The notes: generated by a model from the sequence alone, not told the origin. DNA of 64,000 nt from Cryptomeria japonica (GCF_030272615.1 NC_081409.1:474728573-474792572); one strand, 5' to 3'. Positions 46,946 to 59,439 are shown, counted from the first letter of the stretch. Made by a program: numbers and translations.

Positions 46946-48563
46946 CAGTTATCTAGCGATTTGTCGTTAGCCCTTTTTGCCTTGGTCCTGATGGCTAACC
47001 GGTATTTTACAGGGATCAGTGATGGATTTGGCTGAGGCAAATTCAGTTTAAGGCCAATCGGAGTTGTTTTGTCAGGGTTTCTAGGAAGTAAGTTAGTTCA
47101 GGCACAGTGTCGGGTGAATTTGGAGTGATTTTGGTTGACTTCATTTTGGTGCATTTATTTATTCGCCTGGATTGCATTTTAAAAAGGAGAATTAATTATT
47201 TAGGCAAAAATCAAAAGTTTCTAAAGTTGAACTCAATTATTTAACTCAAGGGGTTATTTAATGCTGAAGCTAATGTTATAAAAAAGAAATATTAAAAGTA
47301 CCCCTTTTTTGTGGAGACATAAGGGGATAATAATATTTTATTCTATTTTGCTTTTATCCCACATTGGTGGTGCATTGAGATTGGAGCCCAAAATAAGTAA
47401 TAAATAGAAGCATTTAATGCTGGAAACACTATCTTCGGAATGGTGATAATTTGAAATTGGGGATTTCTGGAGTTTTTCAGGAGTCTTGGCATTTGGGGAT
47501 GAAATCCCTCAAGTGTGGCTTTTCTCTTGCCTGTGAAAGACCAGGTTTCGGAAAAATTCATTTAATACAAGAGACATTGGTGATTGGAAGGGAAGGAGAA
47601 TAACAGTTGGGTTTTGGAATCCAGCTGATAGTAGTCGCAGAGATCATTACCGATATTCAAAATCTATTTTCAGCTCATTGGTTTAATATTTCAGCTAGTA
47701 AGGGGTCGAAATGTATTGTTTGGGGTGTAAGTCATTCTCAGATTTACGACAACTTCAGGGAGATTACTAAGTGCTGCTCCAAATTGTATCTTTGTTTGGT
47801 GAGATTTTCTGGAAACATATCTCTACACAACTGGCAAATGGTATAGGGAATATGCTGAGGGTGTGAATACCGATAATGGATACGTGTAGAGCTGAATACA
47901 CCGAGACTGGCCGCTATACATTCACTGCTGAAAATGTCTAGTTCTTTGTTGGACGTTGCTCACGATATTGGCTGGGAGTTGATACATGAGGCTGGGCGCG
48001 AACTATCCACATTGTGGAGACTGAGAATTCCAAAAACTTTCTGGTGACTTTTGCTTGTGCGTGGTTGGGCATTCGCTGTGTGGTCTAATGTGGTAGACAA
48101 TTAACTACTGCGCTGGAGATGCGAAATTCAGGAGGCTGCAGTAGAGACTTTGGATGGTGAAGGAATTGGCTGGTCGTGGAAAATAAATACTCCCTCAACA
48201 AGTTACGCCCCAGGTTCTTCATGCACTCTTATATTAACTGTGATTGGATTATGCGAAAAAATCATTGTTTAGTGTTACTCAGGAAGAGACAGAGAGACTT
48301 GTGAACTGCTGTGAATTAATAAATCATTATCATTATTTAATACTGATTTAGTGATCTGATTTAAGTACAACAGTATCGTTTGTTAGTTGTAAATCATTGT
48401 TCTTTTAAAATTATTGGCTGTTAAACTACTTTGCATATGAATATGTGAAATGATTGAATGCAAAAGACCAAAAACGCACCAGGTTCAGCTTAACCACAGT
48501 CCACAGTAAAAAAAAATAAAAAAATCAGACACTATTCTTCGTCAGATAGGCCAGCCTATTACA
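46927..48563 (+). mobile_element. 3' LTR of chromovirus C
   Basis: 1637 bp from TGTAATGTCCCC to CCTATTACA, directly after the purine tract. It is the uninterrupted counterpart of the 5' LTR and shows the empty sites of both insertions there. The flank GCCTT (48564-48568) pairs with GCCTG at 33169-33173. Confidence 0.92.
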
Positions 48564-48770
48564 GCCTTCAAGGTGGTATTTGAGGTGGTTTATGCCTCCA
48601 CGAAATACTCTTTCATGTTTAATGCATATTATCAACCCAGGTTGCCGTCCTTCAAAGGCATACTTCCAAGTCCAGTCTCTAGCACCTTTAGGACAAGTGC
48701 CTACATATTCAAATGGGATTGCATCTACTAACGGGGTAGACCTTGAAGCTGAACCAACTGTATTTGCCAT
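48564..48770 (-). pseudogene. hAT transposase BED-finger part
   Basis: The minus ORF opens at ATG 48770 (MANTVGSASR) and reads ARDWTWKYAFEGRQPG, CIKHERVFRGG and INHLKYHLEG, the BED zinc finger found at the front of plant hAT transposases. The second Cys ligand appears as His (CIKH). The native frame is cut after HLEG by chromovirus C; the last residues of the ORF are read from its LTR. The continuation is at 33173-32786. Confidence 0.7.
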
Positions 48771-49460
48771 TATAAATTAATGGTTAACGGTTAACCTACA
48801 CATATAAAGTGAAAACACAAAGTTAATATTTTAGTTAAATTTTTTAGCAAACTAACAAAATTAGTTTAAATGATTTTTAGACATCATTGAAAGTTGAAAA
48901 AAAAAAAAAATTGTTAGGTTTTGATTTTTTTGAAAAATTAGAGATTCTTGAAAAAACAATGAAAAAATTATCAAAAAATGGTGTTAATTCTTGTTCATTG
49001 AACTCTAAATCAATTTAGACTACCTAGGAAAGGCCATTGTTGATTTTCTATTAACCTAGATGTAACAAAAAAGAAATAAATGTTTAAAATAACATAGAAA
49101 AAAATCAGAAAACCTACCTGGGAATCTGATTTTGTTTTGAAAACCAGTTTAAATCTGCTCCAAATCCGCTTATAATTGACTAAAATTGATGGAAATCAGG
49201 TTGGAAATGCTTGGGAGGGTGTTTTTCTTCTTAGCAGCAAATTACAACACTCAAAATGAAAAACTGAATCTCTTTTATTACATTTCAGCCTTTTGTTTCT
49301 GCGTCTACGAGTTTTTGGCACGGACTCACTAAGTTTTTGCCAAAAAACTCACCAAAAACTCTGCGAGTTTTTCTGGCGAGTAAATGGCAAATTTACTTGC
49401 CAGGCCAAAAAACTTGTGGATTTTTAACTAGTCGAATACTCGATGAGTAGTCCATCTATG
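48771..49460 (-). mobile_element. 5' terminal region of the split hAT
   Basis: Non-coding leader of the hAT element. On the minus strand the element starts CATAGATGGACTACTCATCG at 49460. Within 150 bases come repeated ACTCG, GGCGAG and CTCGCC words (49310-49450). The terminus is almost the same as that of the 827-bp MITE at 33469. The other terminus, beyond the transposase, was not found. Confidence 0.7.
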
Positions 49461-49879
49461 GTTGAAAGTGCCTTTTTGAATTGAGACTTGGAGGAAGAGG
49501 TTTATACCAATGAAGCAAAAGTCTGCAAAAAATCGCGATTATACCTGATTAATCTTCAATCCTAGAGCTAGACGATTTATTCTTCGAAAAAATCCCGATT
49601 CATGAAAAAATCGTTGACCAAGTGTTGACCCAATTTTCAAAGATTTTTTGCATTTAAATCATGTTAAAAAGACCCAAAATGGCAAAAAAGTGAAAAAAAT
49701 CATTGTAAAAACTTGCAAAACCCTAGAAAAACGTATGAAATTATTGAATTGCTTAGAAATAGGGTTGGTCTGAGACAAAATCAGAGTCAATGTGGAATCA
49801 ACGTTGAAAAAGTTTGTTATTTTGTCCATTTTCGGGGGGTTCATCATTCCTGACACTTCACTTGTTCAAACCCATAGGT
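49461..49879. other. Intron sequence, no gene
   Basis: No gene. AT-rich with AAAAATC(G/A) words. GTTGAAAG at 49461-49468 would be the target duplication of the hAT, but no partner was seen. Confidence 0.35.
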
Positions 49880-50330
49880 TCAATGGCCCAATAGGGGTTT
49901 GAACCTTGGTGGCTACCTCACCAATGGAGTTTTTCTACCACAACACCAAACGTTCAAAGACATATTTAATATATGTAGATATAGATATATGATTTTTAAT
50001 TTTTAATTGATATAGTTATTGTTTGCTCAAACAAAGACATACAATTCATTATGTGAGCAATATGATTTTTAATTTTTAATTGATATAGTTATTGTTTGCT
50101 CAAACAAAGACATATTATTCATTATATGATTTTTAATTTTTAATTGATATAGTTATTGTTTGCTCAAACAAAGACATTCAATGGCCCAGTAGGGGTTTGA
50201 ACCTTGGTGGCTACCTCACCAATGGAGTTTTTCTACCACAACACTAAACGTTCAAAGACATATTTAATATATGTAGATATAGATATATGATTTTTAATTT
50301 TTAATTGATATAGTTATTGTTTGCTCCACG
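49880..50330. repeat. Nested tandem repeats
   Basis: A 140-bp block starting CAATGGCCCA(A/G)TAGGGGTTTG occurs at about 49880 and 50178. Between and after, the 55-bp unit ATGATTTTTAATTTTTAATT followed by GATATAGTTATTGTTTGCTC recurs four times (about 49990, 50069, 50128, 50288). Confidence 0.85.
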
Positions 50331-50559
50331 AAATAAATCCGAATGACAACAAACAAGCTTACATAGTTGTAATAAAAGAGCCTCCAACACACAATCATTA
50401 AAATTTGTCTCTACCTAAAATAGTAGTTGCAAGCTAGGTATTGCCAAAACCAGTGGCTTGCTAATCTTTTACTTCAACTAAACAAATGCCTTTTGTTGAA
50501 TTCTACCCCATATAAAAGACTTACCAATTGCCATAGAGAATATAAAGCATTGCAACTAT

Positions 50560-51700
50560 GGAATATGATTTGATAAGCTTTCTCAAATATTGAACTTACC
50601 CTAGAAAACTCCTTGCCTCAATCACAATGAAAGTCTTGGATCACTTCAAAATGGCTTCCACTTTTACTAAATTCCTAACAATTGTTGGATCTTTGTCTGA
50701 TAAATTTTGAATCTCAACTACTTCATAGACTTAGCTAATCTTTGATCTCAGACTTGGATAACTATTTGGTGTGTTTGGTGACCACCCTTTTAAAAAGTTA
50801 AATGAATATTTGCCTATGAATATAAACAACAAAAATCTATTTTCTACAATTCATGGGTTAAACTCGTTGTCTCAATCACAATGAAAGTCTTGGATCACTT
50901 CAAAATGGCTTCCACTTCTACTAAGTTCCTAATAATAGTTGGATCTCTGTCTGATAAATTTTGATCTCAGCTACTTCATAAACTTAGCTAGTACCCCTAG
51001 AAAACTCCTTGCCTCAATCAAAATGAAAGTCTAATAAATTTTGATCTTAGCCCTTCATAGACTTAGCTAATCTTTGATCTCAGACTTAGACAACTATTTG
51101 GTGACTGCCTTTTAAAAAAGTTAAATGAATATTTGCCTATGTAATCAGCAATATGAATATAAACAACAAAATCTATTTTCTACAATTCATGGGTTAAACT
51201 CTATTTTATTTACTCTCTATATCTTTATGCTAAAAAAAAGTAGTTTGTGTCTATTTTTCTACAAATTTTTATGATTTTTTAAAATCCATTTTCTTACCCA
51301 TTTTTCAAAAATTTTATACTTTTGGTTTGCCGAATTTTCCCCAAATGATTTTTGTTTCTAAGATATAAAGCATTGCAATTGTGGAATATGACTTGATAAG
51401 CTTTCTAAAATATTGAATTAACCCTACAAAACTTCTTGCCTCAATCACAATGAAATTCTTGGATCACTTCAAAATGGCTTTCACTTTTACTATTTGTTTG
51501 TTAACTTTTGATCTCAGTTACTTCATAGACTTAGTTAATATTTGATCTGACTTAGACAACTATTTGGTGTATTTGGTGACTGCCCTCTTAAAAAGTTATT
51601 TGCCTATGTAATCAGTAATATGAATATAAACAACAAAAAATTATTTTCTACAATTCACGGGTTAAACTCTATTTTATTTGCTCTTTATATCTATATGCTA
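50560..51700. repeat. Diverged tandem copies of a 0.3-0.5 kb unit
   Basis: CCTTGCCTCAATCACAATGA and AAGTCTTGGATCACTTCAAA, then AACTATTTGGTG(T/A) and CAACAAAAATCTATTTTCTA, recur in the same order about three times (around 50600-50870, 50870-51210 and 51380-51690), with deletions. No reading frame is conserved among copies. Confidence 0.75.
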
Positions 51701-51944
51701 TGGAAATGCCTTGAAGTTATTTAAAAAAATAGTTTTTGTCTCTTTCTCTACAATTTTAAATGTTTTTTTAAATCCGATTTTTTCCCGATTTTTTGCCGAT
51801 TGTTTCAAAAAATCTTATACTTTTGGTTTGCCGATTTTTTCCCTAAACGATTTTAGCTACTATGGTTTATACGATACATTAGCAGGGTTTAGGTTGTTGG
51901 CAAAGAACATACGAACTCAGTGTTGGTAACATAGTGGTCTTGCT

Positions 51945-52565
51945 TGTTTATATTGATGATTTTGCCATCAACAAAAGTGGTGCTATTTTAATTGAATAGG
52001 TGAAACATGACAAATGTTTTGTTTTTGAAATGATAGATGTAGGTCCACTTCACTATTGTTTAGGTGTAGAATTTTGGCAAACCGATCACAAAACTTTTGT
52101 ATCACTAATTAAATTTACCAATCTCTTTTAGAAAAATTTCATATGATTAAATCTACTTGGAACACCCACAAAAGTTGGGATCAGGTTCTCAACTAACTTT
52201 GTTTTATCACTAGTCAATGAAACAATGTATTGACAATGAGTTGGTAGTTTGATTTATCTTATTGCCACTAGATTAGATGTATGTTTTGCTGTTGGTTGTC
52301 TTTCTCGATTCATGTCTGAACCTCAAGATGAACACTGGCAAGCTGTAAAATGAATTCTTTGATATGTCGAAGAGTCCCTCGACTCTAGCATTCTATATCA
52401 ACAAGCTGTTGACTTTATGCTAATTGGATATACTGTTCTGATTGGGCTGGCTCAGTTGATACTAGAAAGTGTACAACATGTTATGTTTTTATTCTTGGTT
52501 CAGGAGTAATTTCTTGGTACAACAATCCTCAAAACACAATTGTCTTATAATAAGCACATTTTTAT
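51945..52565 (+). pseudogene. Ty1/copia RT-RNase H relic
   Basis: LLVYIDDFAI matches the copia RT catalytic YVDD region. It is followed by the expected order IDVGPLHYCLGVEFWQ, VNETMY, VGSLIYLIATRLDVCFAV and FMSEPQDEHWQAVK, then RNase H pieces (DFMLIGYT, LGSGVISW-like). Multiple stops and shifts occur. No LTRs were identified around it. Confidence 0.85.
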
Positions 52566-53024
52566 AAGTTGTTTAATGTAGGTTGTAGGTTGTTGGGGGT
52601 TTGTTCTCTAATAATAGGATGCTTACTTCAATTCCTTGGCTTATATGATAAGCCATTCTTCAATGTAATATGAACGGCTCAAGAATATATAATCATTATA
52701 AATTAGCAGCGATTTATGTCTCCAGCAAGATAATAAGAATAATGAAATCCACCCCTTCCAAAGGTTTAGCTTTAACCATATATTTTGTTATTAAGTTCAA
52801 GGCCATCAAAAGTGTTGTTTACTTTGAATTTGTGTTTGTTGCAGGAGAAGTTGTTCATAGTGAAATCTTTCTTCTAGTGGAGTTTCATGCACAACAGACA
52901 ACTTAGATATTGGCAAATCTTTTAAGGTTGTAAAAATAAAATAAGCATTGTTTGGAGCCTAGAGTGATCTATGCACTCAGGTATAACTATTGATAAAATC
53001 CTAAGCTAAACATGGGAAGTTAAT
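52566..53024. other. Tail of copia relic, no gene
   Basis: May include the rest of the copia RNase H in scattered frames (a 78-codon frame at 52670-52906 is not convincing). TTAAT at 53020-53024 is the left target duplication of the following solo LTR. Confidence 0.35.
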
Positions 53025-55048
53025 TGTAATGTCCCCTTCTCAGCAATAGCCAGTTCAGTTGGCCATTAGCCTATTCCAAAGACCCATAGGCTAGTTGGGA
53101 GCAGAATTAGGGTTTCCTATTTTCTAGGAGGACTCGTTGTTTTCAGGGGTGCATTTGAGGGAGTTGTCAGTTTGGATTTCAGAATCTTTTTGGGTTTTCT
53201 GAGAACTTCGTGGTGATGTAACATGCAATTGAGTCTAGTGACTTTTTCCGAACTTGCGAAAATTGCTTAGAATGTGGAGAAAATGTCTTTTGACACACTA
53301 TTTTTAGTAGTATGCTATTTTTAGTAAGTGCTATTTATAGTAGTGCTATTTTTGGTAGGGATTTTGTAACACAATTCAGTGGCTATTTTTGGCAGTGCTT
53401 TTGGCTGGCTCCGGTTTTTGAGTTCAGATGTCTATTTTTGTAAGTATAGTTTGGTACCTTGGCTTTAGTTCAAATATGACAATTATTGGAGAAGTTATAT
53501 TTTAATGATTTAGGACGACATAGAGGAGGAAAATGTTAATTTTATCCTAAGTGTTTTGGCGAATTATTTCACCTTCTTTTTGGACGCCAAAGTGTAAATT
53601 CATTAATATTATTTTATAAACTTTAAGTTATCCCAAAAAGTGTGACTTAAGGGGGTCATGTTTTCGGTGCCATATGCCAAGGGAGTAAAATGAAATGCAA
53701 CGCCTAATGAGGATGAAATGAAAGTGCATTTGGTTTGGGTGCCATTTGGAATGAATTTGAATTTGGCCTAGTGAGAAGTTATAAATAAAGGCTTGGGGCT
53801 CTCATTTGGATCATCGATGAATATTATAACAAAGTTGCTTCCGAAATGTTGTTGGAATACTTCAAGGAATGCTTACCTCCTAGACTGTATGCTTAGCTTC
53901 TCGCTTGAAAGATAGCGACTAGTTGAGATTTGAGACTGTTCTTCACTTAGAAGAATGGACGGATTCATTGCAAAGTGTGTGTTCGAGTTTTTTGATTTTG
54001 GAGTGCTGTGAGTGTGTTTTAGGTTGCTGGTTTTGGTGTGACTGTAGCTTGTTTTCGTTCATAACTCTTTGTCCGAGTGTCAGCTCATTCTGGGTAGTGG
54101 CTCGTTCTCTTCCTATGTCCCAGGCAATCATTCTTGTAAGTTTGTAGTGCTTAATTTTGTGTATTCATTTTTATAATGCAAATCATACTTCTACCCTAGC
54201 CGTACCATGTTGGTCTGCTTGGGAATGTGTGCAAGAATTTATTTGGGGGTATTTGATGCAGTTTGTTGGGTCTAGCTTAATCGCTTGTCTTATATCTTTC
54301 ATTTGCAACTATTTTGGGGTCATTCCGTTGAGTGTGGGCAAAGTTGTGAGCTTTTTGGTGAGTTTGTTAGGTTGCTGGTTTGCGTTTTTCTAGTGTGTGG
54401 TTTGCATTTCAAAGTTTGAAGTTGTTAGTGTGGAGTGTGTTCTTGGTGTGGTTGGTCTGTGTTGGTTTTGGGAGTGTATATCTTATCATTTGCATCAATG
54501 GACAATGATCTTCTTAATCTAAAATCTCATGATCTTATCTGTAAAGCTGATTAGTAGTACTAACAATTACTTCTTTCTGGATTATAACATCAGACCGACT
54601 GAATAAGTGGAAGATGCTGACTTGCCGCCTTTCTTTAATTATTGTAACATTGTCCTCCCGCTGAATAAGTGGTTGAGTAGATTGCAATTTCATTCTAGTC
54701 TTCCCACTGGATAAGTGGTCGAGTGATTGTTGCTATTTTCAGTTCTTTGTAATCTTGTAATTGGTTGGTTGCATTGCCAAACTGCTGTGGAAGTTTCTAT
54801 CACTTGCTGGATAAGTGGAAGAGGATGGCTTGCCACCTAGCATTGTACTTCTGTAATTTCCAGTTGATTATTGAGCTAATGATCCCCTTATCACCGTATG
54901 CTCTCACCTTCCCACATTGGGCTTTTGGTGATCAGAAAGTGGAAGGGTACTTTTAGCAATATTGTTGATTATCATTTTCTAACCCTAACGAGTACTTGTG
55001 GTGCTTGTAACTGGAAAAAAATGGAAAAAAATTAAGGGGAATATTTCA
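53025..55048 (+). mobile_element. Solo LTR, 2024 bp, TSD TTAAT
   Basis: It starts TGTAATGTCCCC, ends GGGGAATATTTCA, and is flanked by perfect TTAAT copies (53020-53024, 55049-55053). It is a diverged member of the family of LTR A at 11203-13723, in the opposite orientation; shared parts include TTATAAATAAAGGC(T/C)TGG and GTGATCAGAAAGTGGAAGGG. No internal region is present, so it arose by recombination between two LTRs. The 74- and 78-codon frames inside are not genes. Confidence 0.9.
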
Positions 55049-57998
55049 TTAATCCTGACGTGCTTCTCAAGGATGGGGTTTGAGTTGAATTTTAGATGCA
55101 AATAAAATATTTCAGGAAAAATCCAAAATCATAGAACTCCAATAGGCTTGATTACAGGCTCTGAGACCAACTGACATAATCCACTCAAAATGCACAGTAA
55201 AAATAAAAATCAATATATATCTTTATGGTGATATGTATAATAAGTAATAACTTATATTTCTATTGTGAATAGACATCCTATTTTTGCACAGCAAGGTTAT
55301 GAATTTTTTTGATAATTGACTGGATTTATTGTTTTGCTAATTTTGATACTAGAACAAGTGAGAATATGAGAGTAGTATGCTGCAAAGTAGTGCACTTACA
55401 CATTACATGAACAACTGGGAACACAAGAGACGTTTACTACAGATCTGTGTGTTTACACTTTTCAATAGTGTGGAATAAATAGATCTACAATGATGAGGAT
55501 ATCTGCTGGCTCCATAAGGCCAAGCATGAGAAACAAACAAAAAGTGAAAAGCTAACTTAAATGCTAAAATCCAAAAGCTAAAAGCCAAAGCTAAAGCTGA
55601 AAGCTCATCTACGCAAATTTCCAATTGAGAGTCTTTTCAGAAAACCTGCTTTTAGCAATATTCCATAGAGCTTCCTGACGGGGGGAGCAAGGGCCTAACT
55701 TGGGGGATGGTTTGGGGATGGCGGCAGAGTGGTGCTGATATAAAAATAGAGGTGAATTAAAATCTTCAAGGCAAAATCTGCAATAGAACATCTCTATGAG
55801 TGCCCCATGAAAGGCCAACTAGTTTTCATGAGGTTAAATGTTGCAATCAGTATATAATGGCATGTGCCATATAGCAAGTGACGCAGTGGCATCCCTGATA
55901 GAGGTGGTGGTGCCGTGGGTGGACATTTACCCCAAGTACCCAACTCTCGGAAAGGTCCCCCTACAAGGGACATGGGTTTTTTTGGGGGGAAAGCAATATT
56001 TAGTAAGTCATGATAAGTTTGTAACCGAAGGCTCCAGAAATGGTTTGAGTCTTTAGTACTTTATTTTCCATTAGCGAAACTACAATCTTGCTATTTTCTT
56101 ATCTGCTCTATATGGTATCTGAGTTCTTCCCGCTATTGGAGAATGATAACATATATTCTTGTGTGGAATTTTCAGATATTGTTCTCTCATAATTCAAACA
56201 TTTTAATTATTGTTATTGTTAGTAAATTTAAGGCTGAGAATAAAATCTATTCCTTTTGGTGGCATTAGAGCTGTAAGCTATTATGTGGAATCTAAATGGT
56301 ACAATGCTATGTCATTCTTTTCAGTGGTGTTATTTTCAAACCTATCACTGCCATTTTGAAGTATGTAATGTAAGACACATTGTATAACATTAATATCACT
56401 TTTCCAGCATTTTTGATGCTGTTGCTACTTTGATAAGCCTTTGTATATCAGTATTTTCTTTAAATCTTGTGTATATATCTTTGGGGTGTGCCGTCCTGTT
56501 TTTTGATTGACCTTATTAAAAAAAGTTTAAAAAGAGGAAGAGCTTGTTTGAGGAGGAAGATATATTAAAGCAATTTCTGCAGAGGCTCAAAATCCTATAT
56601 TGCCATTACCCAAGGTCTAACGCCTGCTAGAAGGAAATTGAAATTTCAAACTTGCAGTTCCCCTCCTACACGTGGATGCACCTGCACCATACACCCATGG
56701 TTGAAGAAAGTCGGAAACATTTGTAGGCTCTGTTTTTGTCTTGGATCCACTTTTCTACTTTGTCTACCAGTATTTTACTGTTTTTCTCTTCCTCTTTTGT
56801 TGTTTTGCCTTTTCTGTCGTCTTCCACCTTGTCTCCTTCATGAAAATTCACCGTTTTAATGCCTTTTGAAACTTGAAAAACATATAATTGCTGCAATCTG
56901 ATTTTGTTCACTCAAAATAGCATTAGTACTACAATCAGGAGACTCAATTTCCACATTTCCTAACAAGGAATCAAGATCACTATTCAAGGGCCCTTCATCT
57001 TTGCTATTCTCAAACGAAGATTCATTGGAAAACCATTCATTCCTCCACACAATGCCCCTCAAATTCAAATTTATCAAAGTTATCTACTGCTGCAATAATT
57101 TTCTCTCTGTCTTCACTTTCATTCTCATCAAAGAGTGACGCATGAGCATCTGACAAACATTAAAAGCATTATGATAGAGAATCTTGGAGTCACAAAGTGC
57201 ACCTGCAAAGTAGGTGCCCATGTTTTGCCAATCTTGGAGTCACTCGAAGAATCTAGTGCTAAGACAAGGATGGCCAATTTTAGCAAATTGTAAGAAGGTG
57301 TAAGAGAACATCCATTGAACATGAAATGCAAATTCAAATTACATTTGAATGACATTCATGAAGGTAGGCGTTGCATTTTGAAAAGACAAATGAAGGATAA
57401 TGAAACTACATTTCATTATGGAGTGGTAATATGACATGGCAAGTTTTCATTTATTTAAAGGAAGTTTTTGGAGGGGAGGTGAGGGGGGAATGGAGAAGGA
57501 AAAATCAGTTGAGAGGCCTGTTGGTGTAGGTTTGGAGGCGAAGGTATAGCAACAAATGGATTTTGGAATCCATGATTGAGTTGTTGCAGATTGCAGTTTT
57601 TGATGAGCTTGTTTCATAGTTTTTGGTAGAAGATTTGAAGGGATGAATTCTGTTGTTTTCTTTAGATTATTCTGTTGTTGTACTATATCAGTTTTGAGAC
57701 TATTATTATCAGCCCATGAGGCTGCACAATTTGTAATCTCAATTTAGAGTGAATATAATGCTTGCAAGAGGTTTTGAATGAACAATCTAGTGTTCATGTT
57801 GCATATTTTTAAATCTGATTTGTTGCATTATCAATGCAATTTATTCTGTTTGAAGGAAGTTGTATGACTTAGGGGGTATGTGTTAATTGTAATGCTTCAA
57901 AGAAACTAGGAAAATTTGATTTTACTCACCTTTTGCTGCAACCTTTGTTCCACTTGAAATCAACTCTCCTCATTCTTTGTCAATTTCTTCAATACTCA
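55049..57998. other. Intron sequence, no supported gene
   Basis: On the minus strand TGGTCTCAGAGCC at 55157-55169 resembles a tRNA-iMet primer site after a possible LTR end TATGTCA (55172), but no LTR partner was seen. Short frames at 55838-56056 and 56856-57077 have no recognisable domain. 57480-57900 is T/G-rich and also unassigned. Confidence 0.35.
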
Positions 57999-59127
57999 TT
58001 AGCAAATCATCCTTCTTAGCTTCTTCTTGGTTAGTTTTAGCAAAACAAACATGTTCTTGCATGCCTTTTCCATTACTACTTGCAATGGCTTCAACTTATG
58101 TTTCACTCCATCCTTCATCAATGAGTATGTATTAGCATACCCATCATGCACTCCTCTCTTGTCAGATTGCCAAGGCCTCCTTAACAAAACACGACAAACA
58201 TTCATAGGCATAATATCACACATTATTTCATCATAATTCTTTCCAATATTAAATTTTACCAAGCTTTGTTCACTGACCAAAACCTTCTTGTCATCTTGTA
58301 GCCAAGCTATCCTATACGAATGCAGTTGTTTTCTCCCCTCTAGCTATAATTCATTGGCTATCTCTTCAGAAATGAGATTGTCTGCGCTTCCACCATCTAT
58401 GATAACATTAGATACCTTGTCTTGACACTTGCATCTTGTTCTAAACAGGTTCTTTCTTTGAACTAGTTCATTCAATAAGACTCTCTTGGTGACTAGCACT
58501 TATCCATTTTTAGCATCCTTTGATTGTGAAGATTCAACTTGTTCATTAACATTTGCACCTCTTGCTTTTCCTTCATTGCTTCTCCTTATGTTTCCACTTT
58601 ATGAATGTTCATAAGATTTGTACCCTTCCTCTCCACATTCAAAACAAGTTATTTTGTAGTTTCCTCTTCCAAACCCTGTACCTGATCTTCCTGTTCCCTG
58701 ACTCGGTCTCGGACTTGGTGCCCAAACTCGGCAAAAGCTCGGCAAATTGAAAAACCGAAGAAATTCCAAGATTTTGACAAGTATACATTGATCACATAAG
58801 TACAAACACATATTGATCATCAAACTTTGAGAATCTGCAGAGACTCTACTAGACTCGATTAGACTCGAGAGTCTATTGAGACTCTGCCAGCCTCAACCAG
58901 ACTTGAAGAGTCCGAGTCTCGAGGCTCATGGACTCTGCCAGGTTGCCTCGCCTCGAGAATCGGCGAATCTGGCAGATTCTTGTAACAATGTCTAAAATCT
59001 TGTTGACATTTCCTCTTTCAAGCTGCACCTCTTTCCACCAAATAGAGACATTTCCCTTCAATCTAGTTTTTGCAAATCTCACATTTTTAGGGTCTTCTAC
59101 ATCCCCAAAATCAAAGTACTCTTCCAT
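57999..59127 (-). pseudogene. Decayed Ty3/gypsy gag-protease fragment
   Basis: Minus-strand order is correct for a gypsy element. Gag comes first (59127-58990: VEDPKNVRFAKTRLKGNVSI, then WWKEVQ), then a zinc knuckle missing two ligands (CFECGEEGYKSYEHS, about 58600). Protease follows with NVIIDGGSADNLIS (about 58400) and VKFNIGKNYDEIMCDIMPM (58280-58200), and LLRRPWQSDKRGVHDG. Stops and shifts abound, and RT is absent. Gag is interrupted at about 58700-58985 by foreign sequence rich in ACTCGG and GACTC words, possibly another hAT-derived insert whose ends I could not fix. Confidence 0.75.
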
Positions 59128-59264
59128 GTTGTTAATCTAGTCAATCAATTCTTTTGCATTTAGGTTCCCACTGAATGTAGGAACACCAATTTTTTGTCTT
59201 TCCCATTCTTGACAATGCAATTAACAATGGATCATTGGCTACTACTATTAGAATATTAAAATAA

Positions 59265-59430
59265 TGTTAAATTTAGTATTAATGCTCAATAGTGTATATT
59301 CTATTCTAGTTAGATCGTCTACGATCTTCTCAGCAGTTTCTTATTAGAAACTTGCTATTCTTGTATTATTTATGAGTGTCTTGCTCATTCTGTTAATGAA
59401 TCAATTCTTTGAAATCCATATGCTTCTGCA
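59265..59430 (+). mobile_element. Probable 5' LTR of copia element E
   Basis: A 166-bp segment, TGTTAAATTTAG...CTTCTGCA, in front of the primer site TGGTATCAGAGC (59440-59451). Length and position suit a plant copia LTR. The nine-base gap to the primer site is longer than usual, and the 3' LTR is outside the window, so the ends are provisional. Confidence 0.55.
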
Positions 59431-59439
59431 TTTGTTTTA

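Noticed and set aside
48564-48770. BED-finger frame as a host transcription factor gene
   Set aside because: It starts inside an element with hAT termini at 49460, and its continuation past the inserted chromovirus is transposase-like.
55157-55173. Reverse primer site TGGTCTCAGAGCC marking a further LTR element
   Set aside because: One mismatch, no matching LTR pair and no coding sequence nearby, so the evidence is too thin to annotate.
55838-56056. 72-codon ORF as a further E1 exon
   Set aside because: It contains none of the E1 motifs expected after exon 2, such as the glycine loop or the catalytic Cys region.
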